Source: Hyphomicrobium_A sp964405975 (lineage in GTDB: Bacteria; Pseudomonadota; Alphaproteobacteria; Rhizobiales; Hyphomicrobiaceae). Taken from it: DNA of 47,364 nucleotides. Shown here piece after piece: positions 33,880-42,803 of the stretch. The stretch is taken from contig CAYOPW010000011.1 of the NCBI GenBank assembly GCA_964405975.1, positions 1 through 47,364 of the forward strand, given 5' to 3'. Every line of letters starts with the position of its first letter. The first letter of the stretch is position 1. Under the pieces are notes generated by a model. It was not told the origin of the DNA. It made no database searches and was given only the letters and a program-made list of their open reading frames with translations. The position numbers were made by a program, and so were the translations under genes.

Positions 33880-34446
33880 CTAATCACATTTTGCGGTTTG
33901 TGGCGATGAGACGTCGCGCGGTTCTTGCAGTCGCGGCATGATCTCCACAAAATTGCATGGCCGGTGGCGGCTATCGAGCTGCCATTTGAGGATACCTTCC
34001 CATGCGTCCTTGCAGGCGCCAGGTGAGCCCGGCAGGCAAAATACGTAGGTGCCCTTCGCGACACCCCCGCAGGCACGGGACTGAATAGTCGACGTGCCGA
34101 CTTGCTCAAACGATATCCTGTGGAAAACTACTGAAAAGCCCTCAATCTCTTTCTCGAATAGCGGCTTTACCGCTTCGGGAGTGACGTCACGGCCGGTAAA
34201 GCCTGTGCCGCCCGTCGTGAGAACCACATTCACGTCTGGGTTCGCGATCCAGCTTTCGACCTTGGTGCGGATCGCTGCCATATCGTCTGTCACGATTGCA
34301 CGCTCGATAAGCGTGTGGCCGGCGTACTCAATCATGCTCTTTAGGGTTTCCCCCGACTTGTCGGAGGCAAAGTCGCGTGAATCCGATACAGCCAGCACGG
34401 CAAAGCGCAACGGCTTGAAGGGATAGGACTCGTCGAGTTTGTGCAT
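33880..34446 (-). CDS. moaB: Molybdenum cofactor biosynthesis protein MoaB
   Basis: MoaB/MogA-fold protein, 188 residues, involved in molybdopterin adenylylation. The family core TTGGTGFTGRDVTPEAV (glycine-rich phosphate loop) is present, as are VLAVSDSRDFASDKSGETL near the N-terminus and GTYVFCLPGSPGACKDAW near the C-terminus. The ATG follows the upstream UDG gene by three bases, so the two are likely co-transcribed. No other molybdenum cofactor gene is in this window. Confidence 0.93.
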   Translation of the reverse strand: MHKLDESYPFKPLRFAVLAVSDSRDFASDKSGETLKSMIEYAGHTLIERAIVTDDMAAIRTKVESWIANPDVNVVLTTGGTGFTGRDVTPEAVKPLFEKEIEGFSVVFHRISFEQVGTSTIQSRACGGVAKGTYVFCLPGSPGACKDAWEGILKWQLDSRHRPCNFVEIMPRLQEPRDVSSPQTAKCD

Positions 34447-34449
34447 ATT

Positions 34450-35313
34450 TCACTGCCTGGCGTTGAGGGCGCTTTTGATGGTGAGCAGATCGCGCCACGC
34501 CATGCCCTTGGCGGCCGGTGTGCGCAAGAGATAAGCGGGATGCAGGGTGGCAATAGCGCGCGCCTCGTAGCCACCGACATTGAGCGTGCGCCACTTGCCG
34601 CGAATGCGCATGATCCCCTCGGTCACGTCGAACATCTGCTTTGCGGCCGCGCCGCCGAGCGCCAGAATGATTTTAGGTTCCACCAACGCCACCTGACGTT
34701 CAAGGAACGGCCGGCAGGCGAGCGCCTCCTGCGGCGTCGGCGTGCGGTTTCCCGGCGGGCGCCAATAGACGATGTTGGTGATATGCACATCGGATTGGCG
34801 CAAGTCGATTGCTGCCAACATTTTGTCCAATAGCATACCGGCACGCCCCACGAACGGTTTTCCTTCCAAATCCTCATCGCGGCCGGGGGCTTCGCCAACG
34901 ATAAACAACCGCGCTTTCTCCGCGCCCCGGTAGAAGCACAAGTTCTTGGCCGTAGCCTTGAGACCGCAGCCCTCAAAATGCTCCAGCATACCTTCGAGCT
35001 GAGAAAGCGTAGGCGCACGACTAACTGCGTCGCGTGCATTTGCTTCCATCGCGGGTGCGGGCCTGGAAGGGAACTGACGTTGCGGTTTGGCAGGGGCGTG
35101 TGTTCTGTTCTCTCGCCGTGTTTGTACAGGTGGGGACGCTGGTGGCACATCTTGCAACTGCGCTGCGTCAAGCTTGAAATCGGCGCCGGGTTCGCGATCG
35201 CCTCGCGCCAGCCAATCGACAGGCGCCTCGTCGAGCGCGGCGTCGGCGCCCATGGCTTGGTGCCAGTCGAGAATTCGTGCCGCGAGTTTGCGCGTTGTTT
35301 GGTCTTCGGTCAT
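34450..35313 (-). CDS. Uracil-DNA glycosylase, family 4-like
   Basis: Removes uracil from DNA. The 287-residue protein has a variable N-terminal region (1-105) and the family core: motif GEAPGRDEDLEGKPFVGRAG (140-159), the WRPPGNRTPTP loop (184-194), and the catalytic-side motif HPAYLLR (258-264). Classic family 4 enzymes bind a 4Fe-4S cluster with four cysteines. Here the positions correspond to Phe113, Cys116, Trp184 and Cys200, so two ligands are missing. Homologues in related alphaproteobacteria, as I recall them, share this pattern. It lies just upstream of moaB and divergent from ETF-QO. Confidence 0.9.
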   Translation of the reverse strand: MTEDQTTRKLAARILDWHQAMGADAALDEAPVDWLARGDREPGADFKLDAAQLQDVPPASPPVQTRRENRTHAPAKPQRQFPSRPAPAMEANARDAVSRAPTLSQLEGMLEHFEGCGLKATAKNLCFYRGAEKARLFIVGEAPGRDEDLEGKPFVGRAGMLLDKMLAAIDLRQSDVHITNIVYWRPPGNRTPTPQEALACRPFLERQVALVEPKIILALGGAAAKQMFDVTEGIMRIRGKWRTLNVGGYEARAIATLHPAYLLRTPAAKGMAWRDLLTIKSALNARQ

Positions 35314-35388
35314 TGCGCGAGCAGTATAGCGTGCGCCGAAGCCATCTGCTTAGTGCAGCCCACAATGCAACCTTCTCGACCTAAGTGC

Positions 35389-35418
35389 TTGACGTTATAG
35401 GCAATAACAACCTAATCG
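35389..35418 (+). promoter_or_regulatory. Possible promoter of the ETF-QO gene
   Basis: TTGACG (35389-35394) is five of six bases of the -35 consensus; an 18-base spacer leads to TAATCG (35413-35418), a weak -10. The surrounding region is notably A+T-rich for this genome. The ETF-QO ATG is 41 bases downstream of the -10. Confidence 0.3.
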
Positions 35419-35458
35419 ACTGATATATCAACGGCTGAGAGGCAAAGGTAGCGAATAA

Positions 35459-37141
35459 ATGCCAAACGATGCGACCGAGCAACCGCCCAGAGAGGCAATG
35501 GAATTTGATGTCGTCATCGTTGGCGCGGGACCGGCGGGTTTGGCCGCGGCCATTCGATTAAAGCAGCTTGCTGCCAAAGCAGAGCGCGATCTCTCCGTCG
35601 TCGTATTGGAAAAGGGATCAGAGGTGGGTGCCCACATCCTGTCCGGCGCTGTCATCGATCCCATAGGACTTAATCGGCTCATACCGGACTGGAAGGAGAA
35701 TGGCGCTCCTGTCGAGACACCGGTGCGCGAGGACAAGTTCCTTGTGCTCGGCGAGGCCGGTGTCATGCGACTCCCAAACATTTTTATGCCGCCGCTGATG
35801 AACAATCACGGCAACTACATTGTGAGCCTCGGAGCATTGTGCGCGTGGCTTGGTGAGCAGGCTGCCGAGTTGGGTGTGGAGGTCTACCCGGGGTTTGCCG
35901 CCGCAGAGGTCCTATATGATGACAACGGAGCTGTCGTCGGCGTCGCCACCGGTGACATGGGCGTCGGCCGCGATGGCAAGCCGACGGACAATTTTGTTCG
36001 CGGCATGGAGCTTCGTGGCAAGTACACGCTCATTGCCGAGGGTGCGCGCGGCTCGCTCACCAAAAAGCTCATCGGGAAATTCGCTCTGGCACAGCCGGAC
36101 AACCCGCAAAAGTTCGGCATTGGCCTCAAGGAGCTTTGGCAGGTCGCGCCGGAAAAGCACAATCCGGGCCTCGTGCAACATTCCTTTGGTTGGCCGCTGG
36201 ACAACCACACCGGCGGCGGGTCGTTTGTGTACCACTACGGCGACAACCTGGTTTCGGTCGGCTTCGTGGTCCATCTCAATTACGAGAACCCGTATCTTTC
36301 ACCTTACGACGAGTTTCAGCGCTTCAAGACTCATCCCGCCATTTCCCCCACCTTCGAAAGGGGCAAACGCATCGCTTACGGGGCCCGGGCGCTCACCGAG
36401 GGCGGCTGGCAGTCGATTCCTAAGCTCACCTTTCCGGGCGGTGCGCTCTTGGGTTGCGGTGCCGGTTTTATGAACGTGCCGCGCATCAAGGGCAGCCACA
36501 ATGCGATGCTGTCAGGTATCTCAGCGGCCGAGGCAGCTTTCGAAGCCATCAGTGCCGGCCGCGGGCACGATCAGCTGGATACCTACGAGGAATCGGTGCG
36601 CTCGGGCGATATTGCCCGCGATCTGAAGCGGGTGCGCAACGTCAAGCCGCTTTGGTCCCGGTTTGGCACAGTCGCCGGTATCATGCTGGGCGGCATCGAC
36701 ATGTGGCTCAACACGATCTTGCCAGGTATCGGTCTTGGCTTCACGCTCAAACATGGCAAGCCCGACTGGGCGACCTTGAAAAAGGCAAGGAATTCCAAGC
36801 CGATTTCGTATCCAAAGCCCGACGGTATCTTGACGTTTGACAAGCTCACAAACGTTTCGTTCTCGGGAACGAATCACGAGGAAAATCAGCCGGTTCATCT
36901 AAAGCTTGCCGACCCATTGATCCCGGTTACGGTAAATTTGCCAGACTATGCCGAGCCGGCAGAACGGTATTGCCCGGCTGCGGTCTACGAGATTGTCACC
37001 GATGACAACGGGAAGGCGCATTTTCAGATCAATGCGCAAAACTGCGTCCACTGTAAAACCTGCGATATCAAGGATCCGAGCCAAAATATCACGTGGGTTT
37101 GCCCTGAGGGCGGAGGGGGTCCCAACTACGCCGGAATGTAG
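35459..37141 (+). CDS. Electron transfer flavoprotein-ubiquinone oxidoreductase
   Basis: Membrane-associated FAD and 4Fe-4S enzyme passing electrons from ETF to ubiquinone, so linking fatty-acid, amino-acid and choline-type oxidation to respiration. FAD-binding GAGPAG is at 22-27, with the ubiquinone-binding face between. The cluster ligands near the C-terminus are Cys529, Cys532, Cys535 and Cys548 (NCVHCKTCDIKDP and WVCPEGGGGPNY). The 560-residue length matches bacterial and mitochondrial ETF-QO. The ETF alpha and beta genes are not in this window. It is followed by a palindromic hairpin. Confidence 0.97.
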   Translation: MPNDATEQPPREAMEFDVVIVGAGPAGLAAAIRLKQLAAKAERDLSVVVLEKGSEVGAHILSGAVIDPIGLNRLIPDWKENGAPVETPVREDKFLVLGEAGVMRLPNIFMPPLMNNHGNYIVSLGALCAWLGEQAAELGVEVYPGFAAAEVLYDDNGAVVGVATGDMGVGRDGKPTDNFVRGMELRGKYTLIAEGARGSLTKKLIGKFALAQPDNPQKFGIGLKELWQVAPEKHNPGLVQHSFGWPLDNHTGGGSFVYHYGDNLVSVGFVVHLNYENPYLSPYDEFQRFKTHPAISPTFERGKRIAYGARALTEGGWQSIPKLTFPGGALLGCGAGFMNVPRIKGSHNAMLSGISAAEAAFEAISAGRGHDQLDTYEESVRSGDIARDLKRVRNVKPLWSRFGTVAGIMLGGIDMWLNTILPGIGLGFTLKHGKPDWATLKKARNSKPISYPKPDGILTFDKLTNVSFSGTNHEENQPVHLKLADPLIPVTVNLPDYAEPAERYCPAAVYEIVTDDNGKAHFQINAQNCVHCKTCDIKDPSQNITWVCPEGGGGPNYAGM

Positions 37142-37164
37142 GGCCACGGTCTCCCGTCCGTTCT

Positions 37165-37186
37165 CCCGCGCCAAGCTTGGCGCGGG
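37165..37186 (+). terminator. Perfect palindrome after ETF-QO
   Basis: A 22-bp perfect palindrome, arms CCCGCGCCAAG and CTTGGCGCGGG, lies 23 bases after the ETF-QO stop. It could fold as a very stable stem with a tight loop. Downstream sequence is only moderately T-rich, so termination is probable but not certain. Confidence 0.55.
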
Positions 37187-37352
37187 CTCAATAAACCTTC
37201 AGGATGCCGAATAAGGGGTGCGCGGCCGCCCCGCCCAAGGGGAAATCCAAGCACAAACTGCTAACCGACTTGAAATTCGCCAAATGACGGCCTTGTTTGC
37301 TACGGTAAGTGCAATTCGGGAATCAGCCCGCTCCTAAGAAGGAACACGTCGA

Positions 37353-39170
37353 ATGCGAGCCCGCCTTCGCGTCGCCTTGCTCACGTCGGTCGCCGTTTTC
37401 GGCATGGCGGCAACGGGTCTATATGCGCCTTACGCATTCGGTGAAGTTTTCAAAAACGGGGATTCGTCGCAATCCTTGCTCGGGAGCTACCTCGCAGCAA
37501 ATCTCGCGAAAAGCGCTAACGATGCAATGAGCGCCGCACTCTTTTATCGCAGTGCGCTTGCGACCGATCCGAAAAACGAAGTGCTGCTGGAGCAAAGCTT
37601 TGAGGTCGAGGCGCTTGAGGCAAACTGGCAGCGGGCAATTCCGCTGGCCCGGAAACTCGTCGCGGCCAAAACGAGCAAGACGAATCGAATAGCGCACCTC
37701 CTGCTGGGGTTGGACGAGTTCAATTCGAAAGCGTACGCAAAGGCGAAGAAGGATTTTGAAGCTGCGAGCAAAGGTCCCATCGGGGAGTTGACAAGTACAC
37801 TCGCGCGCGCTTGGACCGAGGTTGCCAGGGGCAATGCCAAGAAGGCCCTTAAGCTGCTCAATATGCCAAAGCAGGCCGAGTGGGCGCAGTTCTACTTGAA
37901 TTACCATAAGGCGTTGATTGCCGATGTTGCCGGCCGACAAAAAGAGGCTGGCGCCTACTTCGAGCGCATCTACCAGAAGGATAACCGCACACTCAGAACG
38001 GCGCTGGCCTATGCCCGCCACGCAGCCCATTACGGTCAAATCAAACGGGCGAAATCCATTCTTCGAAAACAAGTAGATCAGGCGCAACGTGAGCCACATC
38101 CGCTTGCGCGCGACCTGCTCGACAAAATTGAAGCTGGCGAAAATATCTCGCTGCTCATTAAGACGCCAGAAGACGGATTGGCGGAGGTGTTTTACGGCCT
38201 GGGCGAAGCTCTCACGAGCGAAGGCGGTTTGAGCATGGGCATCTTATATTTGCAGATGGCCCTCTACTTGCAGCCCAACCACGCCTTTGCGCTAGCTGCC
38301 CTCGCCAACGCGTATGAGGCGTCGCGCCGCTACAAAGATGCGATCGTCGCTTACGACCGTATCCCCCCGGACACGCCGCTGCAGGAGTCAATCGACATCC
38401 GCAAGGCGTTCGATTTCAATTCGCTCGACAAGGTGGATGAGGCGCAGGCGATACTCGACAAGCTTGCCGCCGCAAACCCCAACGACTTAGAACCGCTCGA
38501 CGCGCTTGGAAACATCATGCGGTCACGCAAGCGTTTCGAAGAAGCGGTCGACTATTATTCACGAGCCATCAAACTTCTTCCCGATCCTCTCGAAAAGCGT
38601 CACTGGAGCTTCTTTTACTCGCGCGGCACGTCTTATGAGCGCCTGAAGAAGTGGTCCCTGGCCGAAGTCGATCTTCAAAAAGCGCTAAAGCTCTTTCCCG
38701 ACCAGCCGCTGGCGCTGAACTACCTTGGTTACAGTTGGGTCGATCAGAATCGCAACCTCAAGCAAGGTATGGCGCTGATCGAAAAGGCGGTTGCCTTAAA
38801 GCCCGACGACGGCTACATCGTCGACAGCCTTGGATGGGCGCATTTTAAGCTTGGAAACTTCAAGCAGGCGGTGCGCTTTCTGGAACGCGCCGTTGAGCTA
38901 AGGCCAGAGGACCCCGTTCTCAACGATCATCTGGGTGACGCGCTGTGGCGGGTCGGACGAGAGCGCGAAGCTCGATTCCAGTGGGACCAATCGCTGACGC
39001 TCAGCCCCGAGCCGGAGAACGCTGCGACGACCAGGAAGAAGCTTGCCGAAGGTCTCCCCCCCGAAGTGCAAGCGCAGATTCCGGCTAAGTCTGACAAGGT
39101 GGATGCTAATAAGCGGCCGAAGAAGCGCAAGGAATCGAAGCTCACGCCAACCTCGCCCGTTGTCGAGTAA
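37353..39170 (+). CDS. Tetratricopeptide repeat protein
   Basis: A 605-residue protein with an N-terminal signal peptide or anchor (about 6-30, VALLTSVAVFGMAATGLYA) and many TPR-like helical pairs. Clear ones lie near residues 285-340 (MGILYLQMALYLQPNHAFALAALANAYE is one unit), 385-430 (FEEAVDYYSRAIKLLPDP) and 440-545 (AEVDLQKALKLFPDQPLALN; AVRFLERAVELRPEDPVLN). The last 35 residues are lysine-rich. Homologues are conserved in alphaproteobacteria; the role is unknown. AAGAAGGA lies about 8 bases before the ATG. ispE follows after 76 bases. Confidence 0.87.
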   Translation: MRARLRVALLTSVAVFGMAATGLYAPYAFGEVFKNGDSSQSLLGSYLAANLAKSANDAMSAALFYRSALATDPKNEVLLEQSFEVEALEANWQRAIPLARKLVAAKTSKTNRIAHLLLGLDEFNSKAYAKAKKDFEAASKGPIGELTSTLARAWTEVARGNAKKALKLLNMPKQAEWAQFYLNYHKALIADVAGRQKEAGAYFERIYQKDNRTLRTALAYARHAAHYGQIKRAKSILRKQVDQAQREPHPLARDLLDKIEAGENISLLIKTPEDGLAEVFYGLGEALTSEGGLSMGILYLQMALYLQPNHAFALAALANAYEASRRYKDAIVAYDRIPPDTPLQESIDIRKAFDFNSLDKVDEAQAILDKLAAANPNDLEPLDALGNIMRSRKRFEEAVDYYSRAIKLLPDPLEKRHWSFFYSRGTSYERLKKWSLAEVDLQKALKLFPDQPLALNYLGYSWVDQNRNLKQGMALIEKAVALKPDDGYIVDSLGWAHFKLGNFKQAVRFLERAVELRPEDPVLNDHLGDALWRVGREREARFQWDQSLTLSPEPENAATTRKKLAEGLPPEVQAQIPAKSDKVDANKRPKKRKESKLTPTSPVVE

Positions 39171-39246
39171 CTCTGCATCACCAATAATTGCACGACGGCG
39201 CATGCTGGTGTTGCGCGCCACGTGCAGCGTGTGAGCGGCCCCATCA

Positions 39247-40125
39247 ATGTCCGTGATCACCGAGATTGCGCGGCCAAAGATTAACCTCACTCTGACGGTC
39301 CGGGGCCGCCGTCATGATGGCTACCACGAGATCGAAAGCCTCATCGTATTTGCCACCGGCATCGGCGACGTCATTCGACTTGTGCCGGGCGGCAAGACCT
39401 CCTTGCGCGTCTGCGGCTCCTTCGCAGCTGCCATAAGCGGTGACAACGTCATCACGACCGTGCTTGCCCGTTTGGCGGAAGCTGAGCCGCGGATTGAGCT
39501 GGGTAGCGTCGTGCTCGAAAAGCATCTCCCTGTGGCGGCAGGAATAGGTGGCGGCTCGGCGGACGCTGCCGCTGTACTGCGAGCAGTACGGCGCGCGAAT
39601 CCCGCACATGCTGAGGCGATCGACTGGCACGCCTTTGCCGCTTCATTGGGGGCCGACGTGCCGGTTTGTTTGGCTAACACGCCAGCTTTCGTGACAGGTA
39701 TGGGCGAGTGCATAACAATGCTGCCCGGTTTGCCTTCTCTTCCCGCGGTCCTCGTTAATCCTATGGTGCCGGTACCGGCGGACAAGACGACCCAAGTGTT
39801 CTCACGGCTCGCCGCGCAACCTGCACCTGAAACCCGCCGCGCGACGCAAGACACTGGCCCCTTTCAAGATGCCGCAGCCCTCGTCGACTTCATGCGCGAG
39901 CAGGGAAACGATCTGATGCAAGCGGCGACAGCGGTTGTCCCGGATATCGAGCCCGTGCGCACAACGCTCGCGGCTGCGGATGAGTGTGCTCATGCGGGTC
40001 TATCTGGCGCCGGGCCAACGTGCTTTGGCATTTTTGAAAGTGGAGCGTCTGCCGCTGGCGCAGTTGATGCCCTAAGGCAAGCTCACCCTCAATGGTGGAT
40101 CGTTGGGACCGAGCTAGGTGGATAG
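39247..40125 (+). CDS. ispE: 4-diphosphocytidyl-2-C-methyl-D-erythritol kinase
   Basis: GHMP kinase of the MEP isoprenoid pathway, phosphorylating CDP-methylerythritol. The 292-residue protein begins MSVITEIARPKINLTLTV with the typical ARPKINL substrate motif, followed by RRHDGYHEIESL. The ATP loop is LPVAAGIGGGSADAAAVLR, and the C-terminal GHMP motif is HAGLSGAGPTCFGIF. All expected kinase motifs are intact. IspH is encoded at 14.2 kb, and the polyprenyl synthase that uses the products is encoded close by on the opposite strand. Confidence 0.96.
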   Translation: MSVITEIARPKINLTLTVRGRRHDGYHEIESLIVFATGIGDVIRLVPGGKTSLRVCGSFAAAISGDNVITTVLARLAEAEPRIELGSVVLEKHLPVAAGIGGGSADAAAVLRAVRRANPAHAEAIDWHAFAASLGADVPVCLANTPAFVTGMGECITMLPGLPSLPAVLVNPMVPVPADKTTQVFSRLAAQPAPETRRATQDTGPFQDAAALVDFMREQGNDLMQAATAVVPDIEPVRTTLAAADECAHAGLSGAGPTCFGIFESGASAAGAVDALRQAHPQWWIVGTELGG

Positions 40126-40173
40126 AGGGAGTCCGGTACCCAAGATGATGCAGCGCCTTATGGAGTGAGAGCC

Positions 40174-40554
40174 ATGTTGACCGAATTACGCGTTCACACC
40201 ACGATCCCCGCCGCCGACATGGATCGCGCCATGCGATGGTACGAGGAGAAGCTCGGCTTCAAATCTGTTTGGAAGCGATCCGTTGGCGCGATGTACCAAG
40301 CTGGTGACGGCACGCGCTTCCAACTCTATCCCACACCGAAAGCCGGTCAAGCGCCACAAACGATTATGGGCCTGTTGACGAGCCAGATCGAGGCAGATGT
40401 GCGTGAGCTCAAAGCCCGTGGCGTTGTGTTTGAAGAGTATGACTTGCCGCACATGAAAACAGTCGACTCGATCGCTACAGTTGAGCGCGCGCGCGCTGCA
40501 TGGTTCCGGGATTCGGAAGGAAACATTCTGGGCCTCGCCCAATTCAACGACTAA
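40174..40554 (+). CDS. VOC superfamily (glyoxalase-like) protein
   Basis: A 126-residue single VOC-fold protein (bleomycin resistance/dioxygenase family). The first motif is ELRVHTTIPAADMDRAMRWYEEKLGFK, with the conserved His of the metal site; the second beta-alpha module ends in WFRDSEGNILGLAQF with its Glu/Asp. Substrate is not predictable. The ATG at 40174 is preferred; a GTG three codons earlier is possible. It converges on the polyprenyl synthase gene. Confidence 0.88.
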   Translation: MLTELRVHTTIPAADMDRAMRWYEEKLGFKSVWKRSVGAMYQAGDGTRFQLYPTPKAGQAPQTIMGLLTSQIEADVRELKARGVVFEEYDLPHMKTVDSIATVERARAAWFRDSEGNILGLAQFND

Positions 40555-40597
40555 CATTCGCAATCCCGGGCAATCGAAATCCCGGAACTGGCCGCCG

Positions 40598-41614
40598 TTA
40601 ATGCGTGCGCTGCACGCAAAACGCGATCACTTCCGCCATAGCGGTTTTCTCTTCGCAGTCGTGGAATATGGCCAGCGCGTCGCGCGCAATTGCGCCATAG
40701 GAGCGTGCCCGCTCTAGGGTTGCGTCCACCGCCTTGTGCTTCTTCATTAAGGCGATGGCCTGCTCCAGGTCGCCATCCTTAATGTCGCCTTCAACAATCG
40801 TGCGGGCCCAGAAACTGCGCTCAATTTCGCTGCCGCGCCGAAATGACAAAATTACGGGCAGCGTGATCTTGCCTTCACGGAAATCATCGCCAATCGACTT
40901 GCCAAGATTTGCACTATCGCCGGAATAGTCCAGCGCGTCATCGACGAGCTGGAAGGCGAGCCCCAAATTCTTGCCGTATGATTTCAGCGCGGCCTGCTCG
41001 TCGGCGGGCCGCCCCACGATTGCCCCGCCCACTTCTGCTGCGGCTGAGAACAGGGCGGCCGTCTTTGCGTTTATGATTGTCAGATAGTCGTCTTCGGTCG
41101 TTGCCATGTTCTTGGCGGCGGCCAGCTGCATCACCTCACCTTCTGCAATGACCGCGGCCGCATTCGACATAATCTTAAGTACGGGCATCGAACCGACATC
41201 GACCAACATGAGAAACGCCTGACCAAGCAGGAAGTCGCCGACCAAGACGCTTGCCTGGTTGCCCCAGATCATGCGTGCCGTCTGTTTCCCGCGGCGCAGC
41301 TCGCTGTCATCGACCACGTCATCGTGCAGCAGAGTCGCCGTGTGCATGAACTCCACGGCCGATGCAACGCGGATGTGCCCGTTGCCGGGATAATCGCAAA
41401 GCTTCGCCGCTGCGATCGTCAGCATTGGGCGCAGCCGCTTGCCGCCGGAGTCAATGAGGTGATGGGCGAGCTCTGGGATAAGCTCAACTTCGGAGATCGC
41501 CTTATCGAGAATGATGCGATTGATCGCGCTCATGTCCTCGGTGACGAGGTCCAATAGCGGCTTCAGGCTTTCCGGCGGCTTTCGCGGCCCTTCAAATGGT
41601 ATTACCAGACCCAA
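40598..41614 (-). CDS. ispB: Long-chain polyprenyl diphosphate synthase
   Basis: Trans-prenyltransferase making the side chain of ubiquinone; the chain length (octa- or decaprenyl) is not certain from sequence. The first aspartate-rich motif is LLHDDVVDDSELRRG and the second is FQLVDDALDYSGD. The lysine/arginine substrate sites are GGKRLRPML and the region just after. The ORF runs to 41680, but the TTG at 41614 has a strong ribosome site (AGGGAG at 41626-41621) and gives 338 residues, the normal size. Isoprenoid units would come from the IspE and IspH pathway steps encoded nearby. Confidence 0.92.
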   Translation of the reverse strand: MGLVIPFEGPRKPPESLKPLLDLVTEDMSAINRIILDKAISEVELIPELAHHLIDSGGKRLRPMLTIAAAKLCDYPGNGHIRVASAVEFMHTATLLHDDVVDDSELRRGKQTARMIWGNQASVLVGDFLLGQAFLMLVDVGSMPVLKIMSNAAAVIAEGEVMQLAAAKNMATTEDDYLTIINAKTAALFSAAAEVGGAIVGRPADEQAALKSYGKNLGLAFQLVDDALDYSGDSANLGKSIGDDFREGKITLPVILSFRRGSEIERSFWARTIVEGDIKDGDLEQAIALMKKHKAVDATLERARSYGAIARDALAIFHDCEEKTAMAEVIAFCVQRTH

Positions 41615-41620
41615 CGTGTT

Positions 41621-41626
41621 CTCCCT
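41621..41626 (-). promoter_or_regulatory. Ribosome site fixing the polyprenyl synthase TTG start
   Basis: AGGGAG on the minus strand, six bases before TTG at 41614. Upstream in-frame alternatives have no comparable site, so this decides the start. Confidence 0.6.
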
Positions 41627-41720
41627 ACGCTGGCTTCGCGATGGTGGTATAGCGTTACAGGCAGCTTGAAGTGTAAGCACGGATTAGGGTGTACGCGCGA
41701 GAACTTTCGGACAGTGGGCC

Positions 41721-41942
41721 ATGCGAGACCTCATACGAACAAACGATCCAGTGCTCTTGAACTTCGTGCAGACGCTGCTTCACGAGGCAGGGATCACGGC
41801 AGTCATCTTTGATGGCAATATGAGCGCCGTGCAAGGGACACTCGGCGCAATTTTGCAACGAATCGCTGTCCCTGAAGACCGCTGGACCGAAGCGTGCCGC
41901 ATTCTAAAAGAGGCGGACCTGAAGGAATGGATTCTGGAGTGA
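41721..41942 (+). CDS. DUF2007 protein
   Basis: Small cytoplasmic protein of 73 residues in the DUF2007 family, described as putative signal transducing proteins. The pattern ELIRTNDPVLLNFVQTLLHEAGI here is MRDLIRTNDPVLLNFVQTLL, followed by IRVPEDR-like IAVPEDRW. The gene is divergent from the polyprenyl synthase and overlaps the methyltransferase gene. Function is unknown. Confidence 0.87.
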   Translation: MRDLIRTNDPVLLNFVQTLLHEAGITAVIFDGNMSAVQGTLGAILQRIAVPEDRWTEACRILKEADLKEWILE

Positions 41943-42730
41943 GTGCTCGTTCTGCGGCAAGTCTCGAAAAAGCAACGCTAACGGACGATGCGTTCCTCGG
42001 TGGTAAGCTGCACATCCTTCAACCAAAATCTGGCTACCGTGCCGGGCTCGACGCCGTGATGTTGGCTGCCGCTGTTCCGGCCGGTTGCGTGCGCGTGCTC
42101 GATATTGGCGCCGGTGTCGGCACGGCTGGGTTGTGCCTTGCCCGGCGAGATCCCAACGTGCAGCTCACCCTCTTGGAGAAAGAGACAGTCCTATCACGAA
42201 TTGCGGCGGAGAACGTGGATCGCAACGGTTTTACGGATCGCGCACGTGTCGTAGAGGGTGACGTTAGCATGAGCCAAGCTGAGCTGGAGGCGGTGGGACT
42301 CGAGGCCGAAAGTTTCGAGCATGTGATGGCGAACCCGCCCTTCCACGCCCTGGAAAAGGGAACATCGGCGCCCGATCAATTGAAAGCGGCCGCGCATGCC
42401 ATGCCTCACGACAGTCTGGATCGCTGGGTGCAATTCATGGCGCGCATGGCGCAACCGGGCGGTGGCCTGACGCTCATCCATAAGGCAGAAGCGCTGACAC
42501 GTTTGCTTGCTACAATGAATGGCCGCTTCGGTGCACTCAAGATCTTGGCTCTGCATCCGCGCGAGCGCGCTCCCGCCCACCGCGTCATAATTCAAGGCAC
42601 AAAGGGTAACCGCGCCGCGCCCGTCTTGCTGCCAGGATTCATGCTGCACGGCGCTGGCAATGCCTTCACGGAGGAAGCCCAAGCAATACTCCGGGACGGA
42701 GCCGAGCTTCCCCTGACGCCTGCGGTCTAG
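41927..42730 (+). CDS. TrmN6-like adenine-N6 methyltransferase
   Basis: SAM-dependent methyltransferase of 267 residues, similar to TrmN6/YfiC, which methylates A37 of tRNA-Val. The SAM loop is VLDIGAGVGTAGLCLARR (57-74) and the catalytic motif is NPPF (136-139) in VMANPPFHAL, typical of N6-adenine methyltransferases. The ATG at 41927 overlaps the DUF2007 gene by 16 bases; a GTG at 41939 (a four-base overlap, GTGA) is an equally sensible start. Both suggest translational coupling. Specificity is inferred from the family. Confidence 0.88.
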   Translation: MDSGVSARSAASLEKATLTDDAFLGGKLHILQPKSGYRAGLDAVMLAAAVPAGCVRVLDIGAGVGTAGLCLARRDPNVQLTLLEKETVLSRIAAENVDRNGFTDRARVVEGDVSMSQAELEAVGLEAESFEHVMANPPFHALEKGTSAPDQLKAAAHAMPHDSLDRWVQFMARMAQPGGGLTLIHKAEALTRLLATMNGRFGALKILALHPRERAPAHRVIIQGTKGNRAAPVLLPGFMLHGAGNAFTEEAQAILRDGAELPLTPAV

Positions 42731-42803
42731 CCGTCGCAGGCTACATGACCTAAATGTCTCCGCTCAGCCTTTTCATCTCAAGACCGAACCGAGGATAGCG
42801 CGC

